DNA from: Synechococcales cyanobacterium C42_A2020_086
GTDB lineage: Bacteria; Cyanobacteriota; Cyanobacteriia; Elainellales; Elainellaceae
Assembly: GCA_015272325.1 (NCBI GenBank)
Contig: JACYLU010000036.1
Coordinates: 248,001-312,000 of the forward strand
DNA: 64,000 bases
Reading direction: 5' to 3'
The notes below the pieces were generated by a model. It ran no database searches and was not told the DNA's origin. It worked only from the letters and a program-made list of their open reading frames with translations. Of this stretch, positions 54,471-62,560 are shown piece after piece. Both the position numbers and the translations under genes were made by a program. Each line of letters begins with the position of its first letter. The stretch's first letter is position 1.

Positions 54471-55472
54471 ATGGGCAGTAAAACTAAGCTTTGGATCGGT
54501 GTGGGAACTTACCTCATAGTGAGTGCTCTACCGGGACTTGCAGCGGCACAGGCTGAATGGACATCAGTTGAGACAGCAAAGACCCCTAGGCAACCGATCG
54601 ATCTGGCGCAAGCGGTGACGGAGGCAGACCTATGTCGTCGCGGTCCGGGTGGCGAAGGCGGTGAGGGTGGCGAAGGTGGCGAAGGGTCGGTAATGGCTCC
54701 TGCCCCAACCACTCTAGCAGCGGGGGTAGATGCCGCCGCGTTGAACCAGGCGGTCGAGCAGTACGAAGCGTATGTGCAAGCCCAAGCTGAGGATCTGGTG
54801 CAGCGGGTGCAAGAGTTCACAGGCACAATCATCGCAGGTGACCTAGAAGCCGCTAAGACGCTGTATCCCACCTCTCGGATTCCTTGGGAGCGGATTGAGC
54901 CGGTCGCCGAGCGGTTTGCCGCATTTGACACCAGCATTGACGCCCGCGTCGATGATTTCCAAGGCGAAACCGACCCGGAGTTTACCGGCTTTCATCGCAT
55001 TGAGCTAGGGTTATTCCAAAACAACAGCACCGATGGGTTAAAACCCTTTGCCGAGAAGCTAATGAGCGATGTGGTGGGGCTACAGCGCTGCATCTCGGTG
55101 CTGCAAATTGAGCCGCGCGATATGGTGGTGGGTGCCGCCGAGCTAATCGAAGAAGTAGCGCAGAGTAAGATTACCGGTGAAGAGGACCGCTATAGCCGCA
55201 CCGACTTCTGGTCCTTTCATGCCAATGTGGAAGGTTCGATGCAGATTGTGGATCTGCTGCGCCCGATTGTGCAGTCCGTTAATCCACAGTTGCTCGCGGA
55301 CATCGATGCTGGCTTTGCCGACGTCAACCAGCAGCTCGATCGCTATCGCTTGCCCGAAGGCGGCTTCAAAACCTACGATCAGCTCACACCCACAGACAAG
55401 CAGCGGTTGCAGGCTAGCTTAGCCCGGCTGGCGGAGGATCTGGCCAATCTCCGGGGCGTACTCGGTGTTTAA
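54471..55472 (+). CDS. efeO: EfeO/imelysin-like periplasmic iron-uptake protein
   Basis: A 333-residue exported protein with a signal peptide (residues 1-28, ending GLAAAQA) and a C-terminal EfeO M75 helical domain. The metal motif HxxE is FHRIELGLF (His175 and Glu178). The cupredoxin domain of E. coli EfeO is absent, so it is closer to the EfeM type. Residues 61-73 are a Gly-Gly-Glu tract encoded by four 9-bp repeats. AGGAG lies five bases before the ATG; a GTG six bases upstream is possible. The EfeB-like gene follows 45 bp downstream. Ferrous iron delivery is the expected role, but no EfeU permease is in the window. Confidence 0.85.
   Translation: MGSKTKLWIGVGTYLIVSALPGLAAAQAEWTSVETAKTPRQPIDLAQAVTEADLCRRGPGGEGGEGGEGGEGSVMAPAPTTLAAGVDAAALNQAVEQYEAYVQAQAEDLVQRVQEFTGTIIAGDLEAAKTLYPTSRIPWERIEPVAERFAAFDTSIDARVDDFQGETDPEFTGFHRIELGLFQNNSTDGLKPFAEKLMSDVVGLQRCISVLQIEPRDMVVGAAELIEEVAQSKITGEEDRYSRTDFWSFHANVEGSMQIVDLLRPIVQSVNPQLLADIDAGFADVNQQLDRYRLPEGGFKTYDQLTPTDKQRLQASLARLAEDLANLRGVLGV
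54648..54683. repeat. 9-bp in-frame tandem repeat inside the EfeO-like gene
   Basis: Four adjacent 9-bp units of GGTGGCGAA type (54648, 54657, 54666, 54675; the second is variant) encode Gly-Gly-Glu repeats. The tract joins the signal region to the M75 domain and is a likely site of length variation. Confidence 0.93.
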
Positions 55473-55517
55473 GCAGGCATTTCAGCGGGTCATTTGGGAT
55501 CATTCAGGGACAAAACG

Positions 55518-56774
55518 ATGGGACAGGAGCAGAGGAAGCTGAATCGTCGGCAGTGGCTGATTGGGATGTCTGTTTTGGGCGGTGTTGGGTTGCTCGAGCT
55601 GCTAGGAGGACCTCACAGGCTGGGCAGACGAGCGGCGGTTGCTCAGGTTGCCTCACCGTCGCAGGCAATTCCTTTCTTTGGGGTGCATCAGCCCGGCATC
55701 ACAACGCCAACGCCGGCCGAAGCCTTGGTCGTATCGTTTGACGTCACAGCTCGCTCGCGTCAGGAACTGCGACAGCTCTTTCAGACTCTAACGGAGCGTA
55801 TTCAGTTCTTGATGGCGGGGGGTTCTCTGGAAGTCCGCGATCCCAAGTTTCCACCCAGCGGCTCGGGCATTCTCGGGTCGCCCTTCTCTCCGGATGGGCT
55901 AACGGTGACCGTGGGTGTAGGGGCATCCCTGTTTGACGATCGCTACGGGTTGACCGAGCTGCGTCCTAAGCGCCTGAAGCCTATGCCCCGCTTTCCCAAC
56001 GACCGCCTCGATCCGACACTGGTGCATGGCGACCTGCTGCTGCAATTCCATGCCAATCACGCCGAAACTAATATCCATGCTCTGCGCGACATTATTAAGT
56101 ATCTATCGGGGCTGGTGGTGCTGCGCTGGCAAATGGCTGGCTTCCAGCAGCCCGATCAGTTGCCTCATCCGCACCAGACTTCAACGCGCAATTTGCTAGG
56201 CTTCAAAGACGGCACGGCGAATCTGGATACTCAAGATCAGCGGCTGATGAACGAGCTAGTCTGGGTGCCCCCCCATACCGATGAACCCGCTTGGACTGCC
56301 GGCGGCACCTACGAAGTGGTGCGGGTGATCCGCATGTTTGTGGAATTTTGGGATCGGGTAGCTCTCGAAGAGCAAGAGCAAATCTTTGGGCGCACGAAAG
56401 ACACCGGCGTGCCGTTGGGCTATCGCCGCGAAGAAGATGAACCCAACTACGCCCGCGATCCCCATGGCATTCAAATTCCCCTCGATGCCCACATTCGTTT
56501 GGCGAATCCTCGCACCCGCGAGACTGCCCACAGCCGAATTTTGCGGCAAGGCTTCAACTACTCGCGTGGATTTGACAAAGCCGGTCAGCTCGATATGGGG
56601 CTGCTATTCGCCTGCTATCAGCGCGATCTAGAGCAGGGCTTTGAAGCAGTGCAGAACCGTCTTAACGGGGAACCCCTGGAAGAATACATCAAACCTATCG
56701 GCGGCGGCTACTTCTTTGTGCTGCCAGGGGTGCCCGCTGCCGGCGGTTATTTGGGTCAGGGGCTGCTAGGTTAG
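55518..56774 (+). CDS. efeB: Tat-exported Dyp-type haem peroxidase, EfeB-like
   Basis: A 418-residue peroxidase. The N-terminus has a Tat-type signal: NRRQWLIGMSVLGGVGLL with twin Arg10 and Arg11. The Dyp signature GFKDGTAN carries the catalytic Asp231; the proximal haem ligand is His325 in DAHIRLANPR, followed by the distal Arg in ILRQGFNYSRGFD. EfeB proteins oxidise dyes or porphyrins in the periplasm and have been linked to iron supply. I start at the ATG at 55518; an ATG at 55494 adds eight residues without an obvious role. It is 45 bp after the EfeO-like gene and probably in one transcript. Confidence 0.92.
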   Translation: MGQEQRKLNRRQWLIGMSVLGGVGLLELLGGPHRLGRRAAVAQVASPSQAIPFFGVHQPGITTPTPAEALVVSFDVTARSRQELRQLFQTLTERIQFLMAGGSLEVRDPKFPPSGSGILGSPFSPDGLTVTVGVGASLFDDRYGLTELRPKRLKPMPRFPNDRLDPTLVHGDLLLQFHANHAETNIHALRDIIKYLSGLVVLRWQMAGFQQPDQLPHPHQTSTRNLLGFKDGTANLDTQDQRLMNELVWVPPHTDEPAWTAGGTYEVVRVIRMFVEFWDRVALEEQEQIFGRTKDTGVPLGYRREEDEPNYARDPHGIQIPLDAHIRLANPRTRETAHSRILRQGFNYSRGFDKAGQLDMGLLFACYQRDLEQGFEAVQNRLNGEPLEEYIKPIGGGYFFVLPGVPAAGGYLGQGLLG

Positions 56775-56839
56775 TCTTTTTACTTTGCTTTTTGGGATTC
56801 AATGGCGTTCTCGCTAGCCGCGGTAACAGCAGCAGTGCT

Positions 56840-57190
56840 TTAGCGGTTCCCTGGAGACAAGAGTAGCGTGAACAGCTGCATACTGATTAAAAATATCGGA
56901 AACGCAATGCCTGCCAGACCCAGCCAGCTCATTGAGCTAACGAGAAGACGTTGGGGCAGCTTTAGGGTGGCGGTAGATCCCTGCGAGCGAAACCCATCGG
57001 CAACTTGAGTGCTGCCCGCTAGCAAACAAGCGCCACCAATGCCGGCCAGCACACTCATAATGAACCAAGTTCCCCACCCGTTTCGAGGGAGCGCCAGTCC
57101 CAGGAGAGGCAGCAGCCCAAAACAAATCAGCTCTAGTCCTAACCAAATCCCGAGACAAACAAAAAAATCTTTGCGGGTGCGTTCATCCAT
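56840..57190 (-). CDS. Small membrane protein, unknown function
   Basis: A 116-residue protein with three predicted membrane helices (about 9-33, 42-60 and 87-110), for example FVCLGIWLGLELICFGLLPLL and WLGLAGIAFPIFLISMQLF. The N-terminus MDERTRKDF is polar. I recognise no family. It is convergent with the efeB-like gene (65 bp between the ends) and has its own promoter region downstream of 57190. Confidence 0.6.
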   Translation of the reverse strand: MDERTRKDFFVCLGIWLGLELICFGLLPLLGLALPRNGWGTWFIMSVLAGIGGACLLAGSTQVADGFRSQGSTATLKLPQRLLVSSMSWLGLAGIAFPIFLISMQLFTLLLSPGNR

Positions 57191-57524
57191 GGCTCTATCT
57201 CTCAGGACGCTCTAATAAAACTCTAATGAAGTCAGTCAGCTTAACTCGTTTGATTTGCTAGCCCGGCCGTACGGTGGACTGACGGCAGCGAGGTTTGTTG
57301 CCGTTGAACTTAATTCAACTTCACTTTTCAGAAGAGGGACGTAAATTTTGGTTGCTTAGCTCCATGGGGCAGAATGAATTCTGTTAGCCTGCGTAAATAA
57401 GGGATTAGTACAAGCTGCGATAAGGAACTCTGATGGGTGCAACCGGCTCCACCCTGGGACGCCCGGGCATCCCGCTCATCCACTCCTCTCTGTCGATGAA
57501 TTGAGTGCTGCTGAAGATTAAGCT
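57191..57524. other. Intergenic region between divergent small genes
   Basis: About 330 bp. It should hold the promoters of both flanking genes. No repeat, RNA or small gene was recognised. Confidence 0.5.
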
Positions 57525-57839
57525 ATGAACCACTACTGCTACAGCTGGATCGAGGATTGGTGCCGCGAAAACGGATGGACCGATTTATTTATGCCGATCC
57601 GCAACGAGTATTGGGCGTTCCCGCCGCACGGAGTCATGCCGTTGCCCATCCCAACTCAAGCGCTACGACAGATCAAGGCTCAGCGAGGGCTGTCGGTCCA
57701 TGAAAAATGGTGGTGTGCTTCCGCCGTAATGACAGCGATCGTTGGAGCAGGGTTGACCTACATTGCCCATTCGCCCATGCCGGTTGTCGCCGCCTTTGCT
57801 TTCTGCGCCATTACGGTGGCTCGTCTAGAGGTGGAATAG
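57525..57839 (+). CDS. Small cyanobacterial protein with two hydrophobic segments
   Basis: A 104-residue protein. The N-terminal half is soluble and aromatic-rich (YSWIEDWCRENGWTDLF, then EYWAFPPHGVMPLPIP). The C-terminal half holds two short hydrophobic segments (VMTAIVGAGLTYIA and VVAAFAFCAITVA). Similar unnamed proteins occur in cyanobacteria, as I recall. Function unknown. It is convergent with the GTPase gene. Confidence 0.65.
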   Translation: MNHYCYSWIEDWCRENGWTDLFMPIRNEYWAFPPHGVMPLPIPTQALRQIKAQRGLSVHEKWWCASAVMTAIVGAGLTYIAHSPMPVVAAFAFCAITVARLEVE

Positions 57840-57875
57840 CTGGCCGTCAACCTTAACCTTCAACATTTCAGCTAA

Positions 57876-59291
57876 TTACAACTGCTCTAGCTCTCGCTGC
57901 AGGCGGGCGATCAGCGTATCGGCATCGAGCTGGTCAAGAATATCCTGAATTACGGTGTTTATGCCCTGCGGTCCCCAAGTGCAGCCTTGCTCCAGGTAGA
58001 CTTGTGCCGCTTTGCCAACCCGATAGGACCCATAGCCAGCCAAGCTTGCCTGAGCCACTGCCGTACTGCTATAGGCCATAAGACCACTAGCGCTATCAAA
58101 AGCAGCACCGATGGCGGCTGCACTCTTACCAACGCCCAGTAGCAGGTTGCTTCCTAGTTCCCCCAGCAACAGGCTGCCCGAACTCCAGAGAATTGCTCGC
58201 AGCAGCTTTCCGGCTTCGTGGTTTGTCATGGGTAAGCCATAGAGCCTAGCCAAGTTGCGGATCAGCACTAGATCGGCAGCCGCACCTCCCAGCAGATCGA
58301 GCACTGCCACCGGATTCGCCGCCACCGCAATGGCCTTCCATTTAGCAAACTGCCAGATCAAATCTTCAGCTTCGCTGCGGTGCAGCTTAATCGTCTTGTG
58401 GGCTAGAGTCGCTTCAGCATCCCGAGCTTGGCGGAGGGCATTCAGCGCCAGCAGTGATTTGCCTTCACGGTTGAGAATCTCCAGCAGCATTTGCTTCAGC
58501 TCCTCGATTTGCGGTGGCGGCGATTCCCACTCGGAAGTCACTCGGCCGTCGGGCCACTCGACCCGCACTTCAATCGGGGCTGGCTCTGCGGCAACCAACA
58601 CAATCTCATCTGGCGTCAGGAAGGGACGGTCACTGCTCCAGCGTCCGTCTTGCTCCAGTAGGTTTCTCAGTTTACAGTAAATGGTCTGGCGGTCCTGATC
58701 CGGGTAGAGGTCAATTTTGTTGAACACCAGCAGCAACGGTTTATGGGCGGCCTGAAGCTGCACCAAAGCCCGGTATTCCGTGCGGGTGATGTCGCCGGCA
58801 ATCACAAACAGAATCAGATCAGCCTGCTCGGCTACTTCACGCGCCATCGTTGCCCGCAGCTCACCGCCAACTTCGTCGAGTCCAGGGGTGTCGATCAGCT
58901 CAATCTGCACCTGCCCGCCCGCTGCTGGCCAATACACCGAACGGGGGTACTGCGTAACGCCGTGCAGTGGTCCAGTTTGCAGAATCTTTTGCCCGAGCAG
59001 CGCATTGATCACGGTGGATTTGCCGCGACTCACCAAGCCAAAGACGGCAATCCGAATCAAGCCGTGGTTCAATTTTTCCAGAGTAGTGGAGAGCCGATCC
59101 AAATCGGTTTTTAGAGCAGCCTGGAGTTCAGTCGTGGCTGCGCTGCGCTTGCGATTGCGGAGCCTTATTTGCTGCGAATAGCGGCTAATAGCCTGTTTGA
59201 GGCTAGTGCGGGCGCGGTTGAAGTGGGCATCTTGCAGCGTCGTCTGCGTCAATGCTGGACCAGAGACGACCTCAGCGGAAAAGTCGGACAT
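57876..59291 (-). CDS. Dynamin/Era-like GTPase with C-terminal DUF697-type membrane domain
   Basis: A 471-residue protein. An N-terminal helical region (about 20-75) precedes a GTPase domain with G1 FGLVSRGKST (Lys91, Ser92), G3 DTPGLDE (Asp134) and G4 NKID (191-194). After a helical segment the C-terminal part (about 310-440) is hydrophobic, with IAVAANPVAVLDLLGGAAAD, LWSSGSLLLGELGSNLLLGV and AGYGSYRVGKAAQVYLEQG, the pattern of DUF697-like domains. Such GTPases are probably membrane-associated; their task in cyanobacteria is not established. Beyond its start lies a 9-bp triplet array (59326-59348). Confidence 0.87.
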   Translation of the reverse strand: MSDFSAEVVSGPALTQTTLQDAHFNRARTSLKQAISRYSQQIRLRNRKRSAATTELQAALKTDLDRLSTTLEKLNHGLIRIAVFGLVSRGKSTVINALLGQKILQTGPLHGVTQYPRSVYWPAAGGQVQIELIDTPGLDEVGGELRATMAREVAEQADLILFVIAGDITRTEYRALVQLQAAHKPLLLVFNKIDLYPDQDRQTIYCKLRNLLEQDGRWSSDRPFLTPDEIVLVAAEPAPIEVRVEWPDGRVTSEWESPPPQIEELKQMLLEILNREGKSLLALNALRQARDAEATLAHKTIKLHRSEAEDLIWQFAKWKAIAVAANPVAVLDLLGGAAADLVLIRNLARLYGLPMTNHEAGKLLRAILWSSGSLLLGELGSNLLLGVGKSAAAIGAAFDSASGLMAYSSTAVAQASLAGYGSYRVGKAAQVYLEQGCTWGPQGINTVIQDILDQLDADTLIARLQRELEQL

Positions 59292-59325
59292 GGATGGAAC
59301 TCAACGGCTAGCGAAGAACGGGGTC

Positions 59326-59348
59326 AATGGAGTAAATGGAGTAAATGG
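59326..59348. repeat. 9-bp tandem array, 2.6 copies
   Basis: AATGGAGTA at 59326-59334 and 59335-59343, then AATGG at 59344-59348. It starts 34 bp upstream of the minus-strand GTPase start codon. Confidence 0.93.
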
Positions 59349-59457
59349 GATCAAACAGACGTAGCTCCTCTATTTTCGCTCACGCCACGATGCTGCCGCT
59401 GAGGGGCTGAGTCGGATAAGAGTGGTAGTTTACACACTTGCCAATTGCTGGCGGACC

Positions 59458-59973
59458 CTAGCTGGATTTTCTGGCTCGTCGCTGGCTAAACCACTCTTGC
59501 AACTGCTGCCGACAGGGGGTTTCCAGAATACCGCCGATAACCTGCAGGTGGTGATTAGAGCAGGCGCTATCCGGCAAATTAGCGACAGTGCGAATCGCGC
59601 CCGCTTTGTAGTCATCCGTGCCGTATACGAGCCGTCCCAGACGAGCTTGGATCAGGGCACCGCTGCACATCGGACAGGGTTCCAGGGTGACATAGAGCGT
59701 ACAGGGTTCCAGATGCCAAGTTTGCAGCACCCGTCCGGCTTGCCGCAGGGCAACTATTTCGGCATGGGCAGTGGGGTCATGGTCGCGCTCTCGCCGGTTT
59801 TCTCCTTCGGCAATTAGCTCCCCGGACGCATTCACGATCACCGCGCCCACCGGCACTTCTCCTGCTGCTCCAGCGGCAGCCGCCAGGGCAATTGCTCGCG
59901 TCATCCAGCGATAGTGCTCTAGATACTCGGGATGATCAAGCAGCGGGGACGGGATTGGCGGCATTGATAACAT
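59458..59973 (-). CDS. tadA: tRNA-specific adenosine-34 deaminase
   Basis: TadA converts A34 of tRNA-Arg(ACG) to inosine, which is essential for decoding. The 171-residue protein has the zinc-deaminase motif HAE (His70, catalytic Glu72) and PCPMC (Cys100, Cys103), plus VPVGAVIV and YGTDDYKAGA. Length is normal with a short N-terminal extension; an ATG four residues later is an alternative. It is the last gene of a tight minus-strand cluster, five bases after grxC. Confidence 0.93.
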   Translation of the reverse strand: MLSMPPIPSPLLDHPEYLEHYRWMTRAIALAAAAGAAGEVPVGAVIVNASGELIAEGENRRERDHDPTAHAEIVALRQAGRVLQTWHLEPCTLYVTLEPCPMCSGALIQARLGRLVYGTDDYKAGAIRTVANLPDSACSNHHLQVIGGILETPCRQQLQEWFSQRRARKSS

Positions 59974-59978
59974 TGGGG

Positions 59979-60296
59979 TCAGGCTGGGGAGGCCTCGGTC
60001 ATCAGCAGTGGGTCGAGCTTGCCTTGCCGATCGAGCGCGTAGAGATCATCGCAGCCGCCAATATGCTGATTGTTAATAAAAATCTGCGGTACAGTCCGGC
60101 GACCGTTGGCCCGTTCAGCCATCTTCACCCGTGCCGCTCCGTTGCCATCAATCTTGTATTCAGTGTATTTCACGCCTTTCCACTGCAGCAGCATTTTGGC
60201 ACGAATGCAGTAGGGGCAGGTTTGCCAGGTGTAGATTTCCACCTGCGCTTTCATTTTTTCTGGCTGCCGCTTCAGCAGCGAATTCAAAAAGTTCAT
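59979..60296 (-). CDS. grxC: Glutaredoxin 3
   Basis: A small dithiol glutaredoxin, 105 residues. The active site is TCPYC (Cys27 and Cys30), followed by the glutathione-binding RTVPQIFIN and GGCDDLYAL. The first 14 residues precede the typical start at MKAQVEIYTW, so an ATG at 60254 is an alternative. It lies nine bases after the aldehyde dehydrogenase stop and five bases before tadA, suggesting an operon. Confidence 0.93.
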   Translation of the reverse strand: MNFLNSLLKRQPEKMKAQVEIYTWQTCPYCIRAKMLLQWKGVKYTEYKIDGNGAARVKMAERANGRRTVPQIFINNQHIGGCDDLYALDRQGKLDPLLMTEASPA

Positions 60297-60305
60297 GGTG
60301 TGTTT

Positions 60306-61712
60306 CTATCCTACAATGCGCTTAAACAGGTCCAGTTTCCCAGCATAGGGAGCGTAGCGCCACTTCAGATCAAACCAAAACGGCTTGACCAAGACGCTCT
60401 TGTAATGGGAGAAAGTATCGAATCCAGCCTTACCGTGGTAGCTGCCGATGCCGCTATCGCCCACACCGCCAAAGGGCAGAGACGAAGGAGCAATTTGCAT
60501 AATCGTATCGTTGATGCAGACGCCACCCGAGGAGGTTTCCTGCAACACCCGCTCCTGAATCGCACGATTGCGAGAAAACAGATAGAGCGCTAGCGGTTTA
60601 GGACGAGCGTTGACAAAGGCAATGGCGTCGTCGAGGGTGTCGTACTCCAGCACCGGCAACACCGGACCAAAAATTTCCTCCTGCATGACCGGGGCGTCGG
60701 GAGATACGTCGGTGAGAATGGTAGGCGCGATGTAGCGCTCGTCAGGGTTGGTTTCACCGCCAATCACAATGGTGCCATCCTGAATCAGATGAGCAACGCG
60801 AGTGTAGTGCTTCGAGTTGACCAAGCGAGCATAGTCGGGGCTTTGGGCCGGATCGTCGCCGTAGAATTCCTGCACGGCAGTTTTCAGGGCTTGCAGCAAA
60901 TCGGACTTGATGCGGCGGTCCACCAGCAAATAGTCGGGAGCAATGCAGGTCTGCCCGGCGTTGAGGAACTTGCCCCAGGCAATCCGCTTGGCAGTGTATT
61001 CGATCTGAACGTCAGCATCGACAATACAGGGACTTTTGCCGCCTAGCTCCAGTGTTACGGGCGTTAGATGCTTGGCTGCAGCCGCCATGACGATTTTGCC
61101 GATTGCCGTGCCGCCGGTGAAGAAGATATGGTCGAACTTTTCCTCGAGGACCGCTTGGCTCACCTCAACACCACCTTCCACGGTCGCAATATACTCAGGG
61201 GCAAAGGTTTGTTGCACTAGGTTCGCCACAACCCGTGAGGTGTGAGGAGCCACTTCCGAAGGTTTGAGTAAGGCACAGTTGCCCGCCGCAATCGCAGCCA
61301 CCAACGGCGCAATCATCAGTTGAAACGGGTAGTTCCATGGGCCAATGATCAGCACGACGCCCAATGGTTCGGGATAAATTCGAGCTTTTGCCGGTCGCTG
61401 CTCTAGGGGAACTGCTGCCCTCTGCGGCCGCATCCAACGACGCAGATGCTTAATTGCGTAGTCAATTTCTTTAGTAACGCCAATCTCAGTGAGAAAGGCC
61501 TCCAGTTCCGGCTTGTTAAAGTCGGCCTTGAGAGCTTGCAGCACGGCAGTTTGATAATCGATCACTGCCTGACGCAGGGCTTTGAGCTGAGTTAAGCGAA
61601 ACTCCAGCGATTTCGTTTGCCCCGAGTTGAAAAAGGCTCGCTGGCGGCAAACGATCGCCCCAATCGTATCCTGGAGTGCTTCGGAGGAAGGATGAGCCGT
61701 AACCTGGACCAT
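60306..61712 (-). CDS. Aldehyde dehydrogenase (ALDH3-like)
   Basis: An NAD(P)-dependent aldehyde oxidiser, 468 residues from the ATG at 61712. The length and fold motifs (LIIGPWNYPFQLMIAPLVAA, the cofactor loop FTGGTAIGKIV, LELGGKSP with the general-base Glu, and the catalytic Cys256 in AGQTCIAPDYLL) fit the ALDH3-like group. Cyanobacterial members act on fatty or apocarotenoid aldehydes; which applies is unknown. An upstream in-frame start at 61778 would add 22 non-conserved residues. It is the first gene of a cluster with grxC and tadA. Confidence 0.92.
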   Translation of the reverse strand: MVQVTAHPSSEALQDTIGAIVCRQRAFFNSGQTKSLEFRLTQLKALRQAVIDYQTAVLQALKADFNKPELEAFLTEIGVTKEIDYAIKHLRRWMRPQRAAVPLEQRPAKARIYPEPLGVVLIIGPWNYPFQLMIAPLVAAIAAGNCALLKPSEVAPHTSRVVANLVQQTFAPEYIATVEGGVEVSQAVLEEKFDHIFFTGGTAIGKIVMAAAAKHLTPVTLELGGKSPCIVDADVQIEYTAKRIAWGKFLNAGQTCIAPDYLLVDRRIKSDLLQALKTAVQEFYGDDPAQSPDYARLVNSKHYTRVAHLIQDGTIVIGGETNPDERYIAPTILTDVSPDAPVMQEEIFGPVLPVLEYDTLDDAIAFVNARPKPLALYLFSRNRAIQERVLQETSSGGVCINDTIMQIAPSSLPFGGVGDSGIGSYHGKAGFDTFSHYKSVLVKPFWFDLKWRYAPYAGKLDLFKRIVG

Positions 61713-61924
61713 GCCGATGATCGAACTCCTTGTATTGTTGCTATTTCTTAATATAGATAAGTCCACTCGGTTGATCACACCGCCGCTGCTTAGATTAGCG
61801 GTTTGCCTAAGTTAGCCGAAGGGCAGGTCATGCTAGCATCGAGACCGACGACACGGCTCGCCCTACGGTTAGGATACACACAGGCGAGGTTCACTTCATG
61901 CCGGAAAACAGACCCAAGTTTTGA

Positions 61925-61995
61925 AGCGGGCAGGGGGAATCGAACCCCCATCAACAGTTTGGAAGACTGTAGTTTTACCACTAAACTATGCCCGC
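61925..61995 (-). tRNA. trnG-UCC: tRNA-Gly (anticodon UCC)
   Basis: On the minus strand a full 71-nt cloverleaf is visible. The acceptor stem GCGGGCA (5', 61989-61995) pairs with TGCCCGC (61926-61932), with discriminator U. The D arm follows, then an anticodon stem around CTTCCAA (anticodon at 61961-61963) and a T arm with GGTTCGATTCC. The U discriminator fits bacterial tRNA-Gly. The CCA end is not encoded. Confidence 0.96.
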
Positions 61996-62560
61996 ATAGC
62001 CGCTCTACGCAACCTGCGTTTCTAAGCCTTATCTAGGGTAGCACAGGTTGTGTGGTTTTTGGAGTTTGGAGCAAATGGGCAAAGCTAGGCAGCAGAGTCT
62101 AAAGGTATTCAGCGATCAGCCGAGGCGGCAGGGGATGACAAATCGGAGAGAGAAGCTATGACTTGGCACTAGGTAAGCTCGTTAGTCTAGTTATTCCCCG
62201 ACTTTTTACCCCTTTGGCGACTAAAGATTTTCTTAATGTTATTCTGGAGAGCGGTGGATTTTTGTCTTAACGACGAAAACCAGAGCGGTTGCTTCTGCTC
62301 AATCGCGGCTCGAATCCATATAATGACTCAGGCTGATCTGATCGAGCTAATTTCGAGCAAATTAGCGTCAGGTTGAGCAGCCAATGCTTGCTCCGTTGGG
62401 GCTTACCAGCTCTGACGGTGGTTTGGGGTGTATTTGTCTAGTGCTGAGATCTACTGCTGAGAGAGGTGCATTCTGTCCCGTTTGTAAAGACGAGGTCAAG
62501 AGTCATTTTGGAGTTGGTTATCACTCCCATTGTAGTTTAGCTGTTCCACTGTGTTCGCCC
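61996..62560. other. Intergenic region between tRNA-Gly and the DUF3370 gene
   Basis: About 565 bp. It should hold the tRNA promoter and that of the downstream gene. A frame of 17 codons from 62323 is too short to call. No RNA gene was recognised. Confidence 0.5.

Noticed and set aside
61803-62036. 77-codon plus-strand frame over the tRNA
   Set aside because: It is antisense to a complete tRNA-Gly gene and to the region before the ALDH gene.
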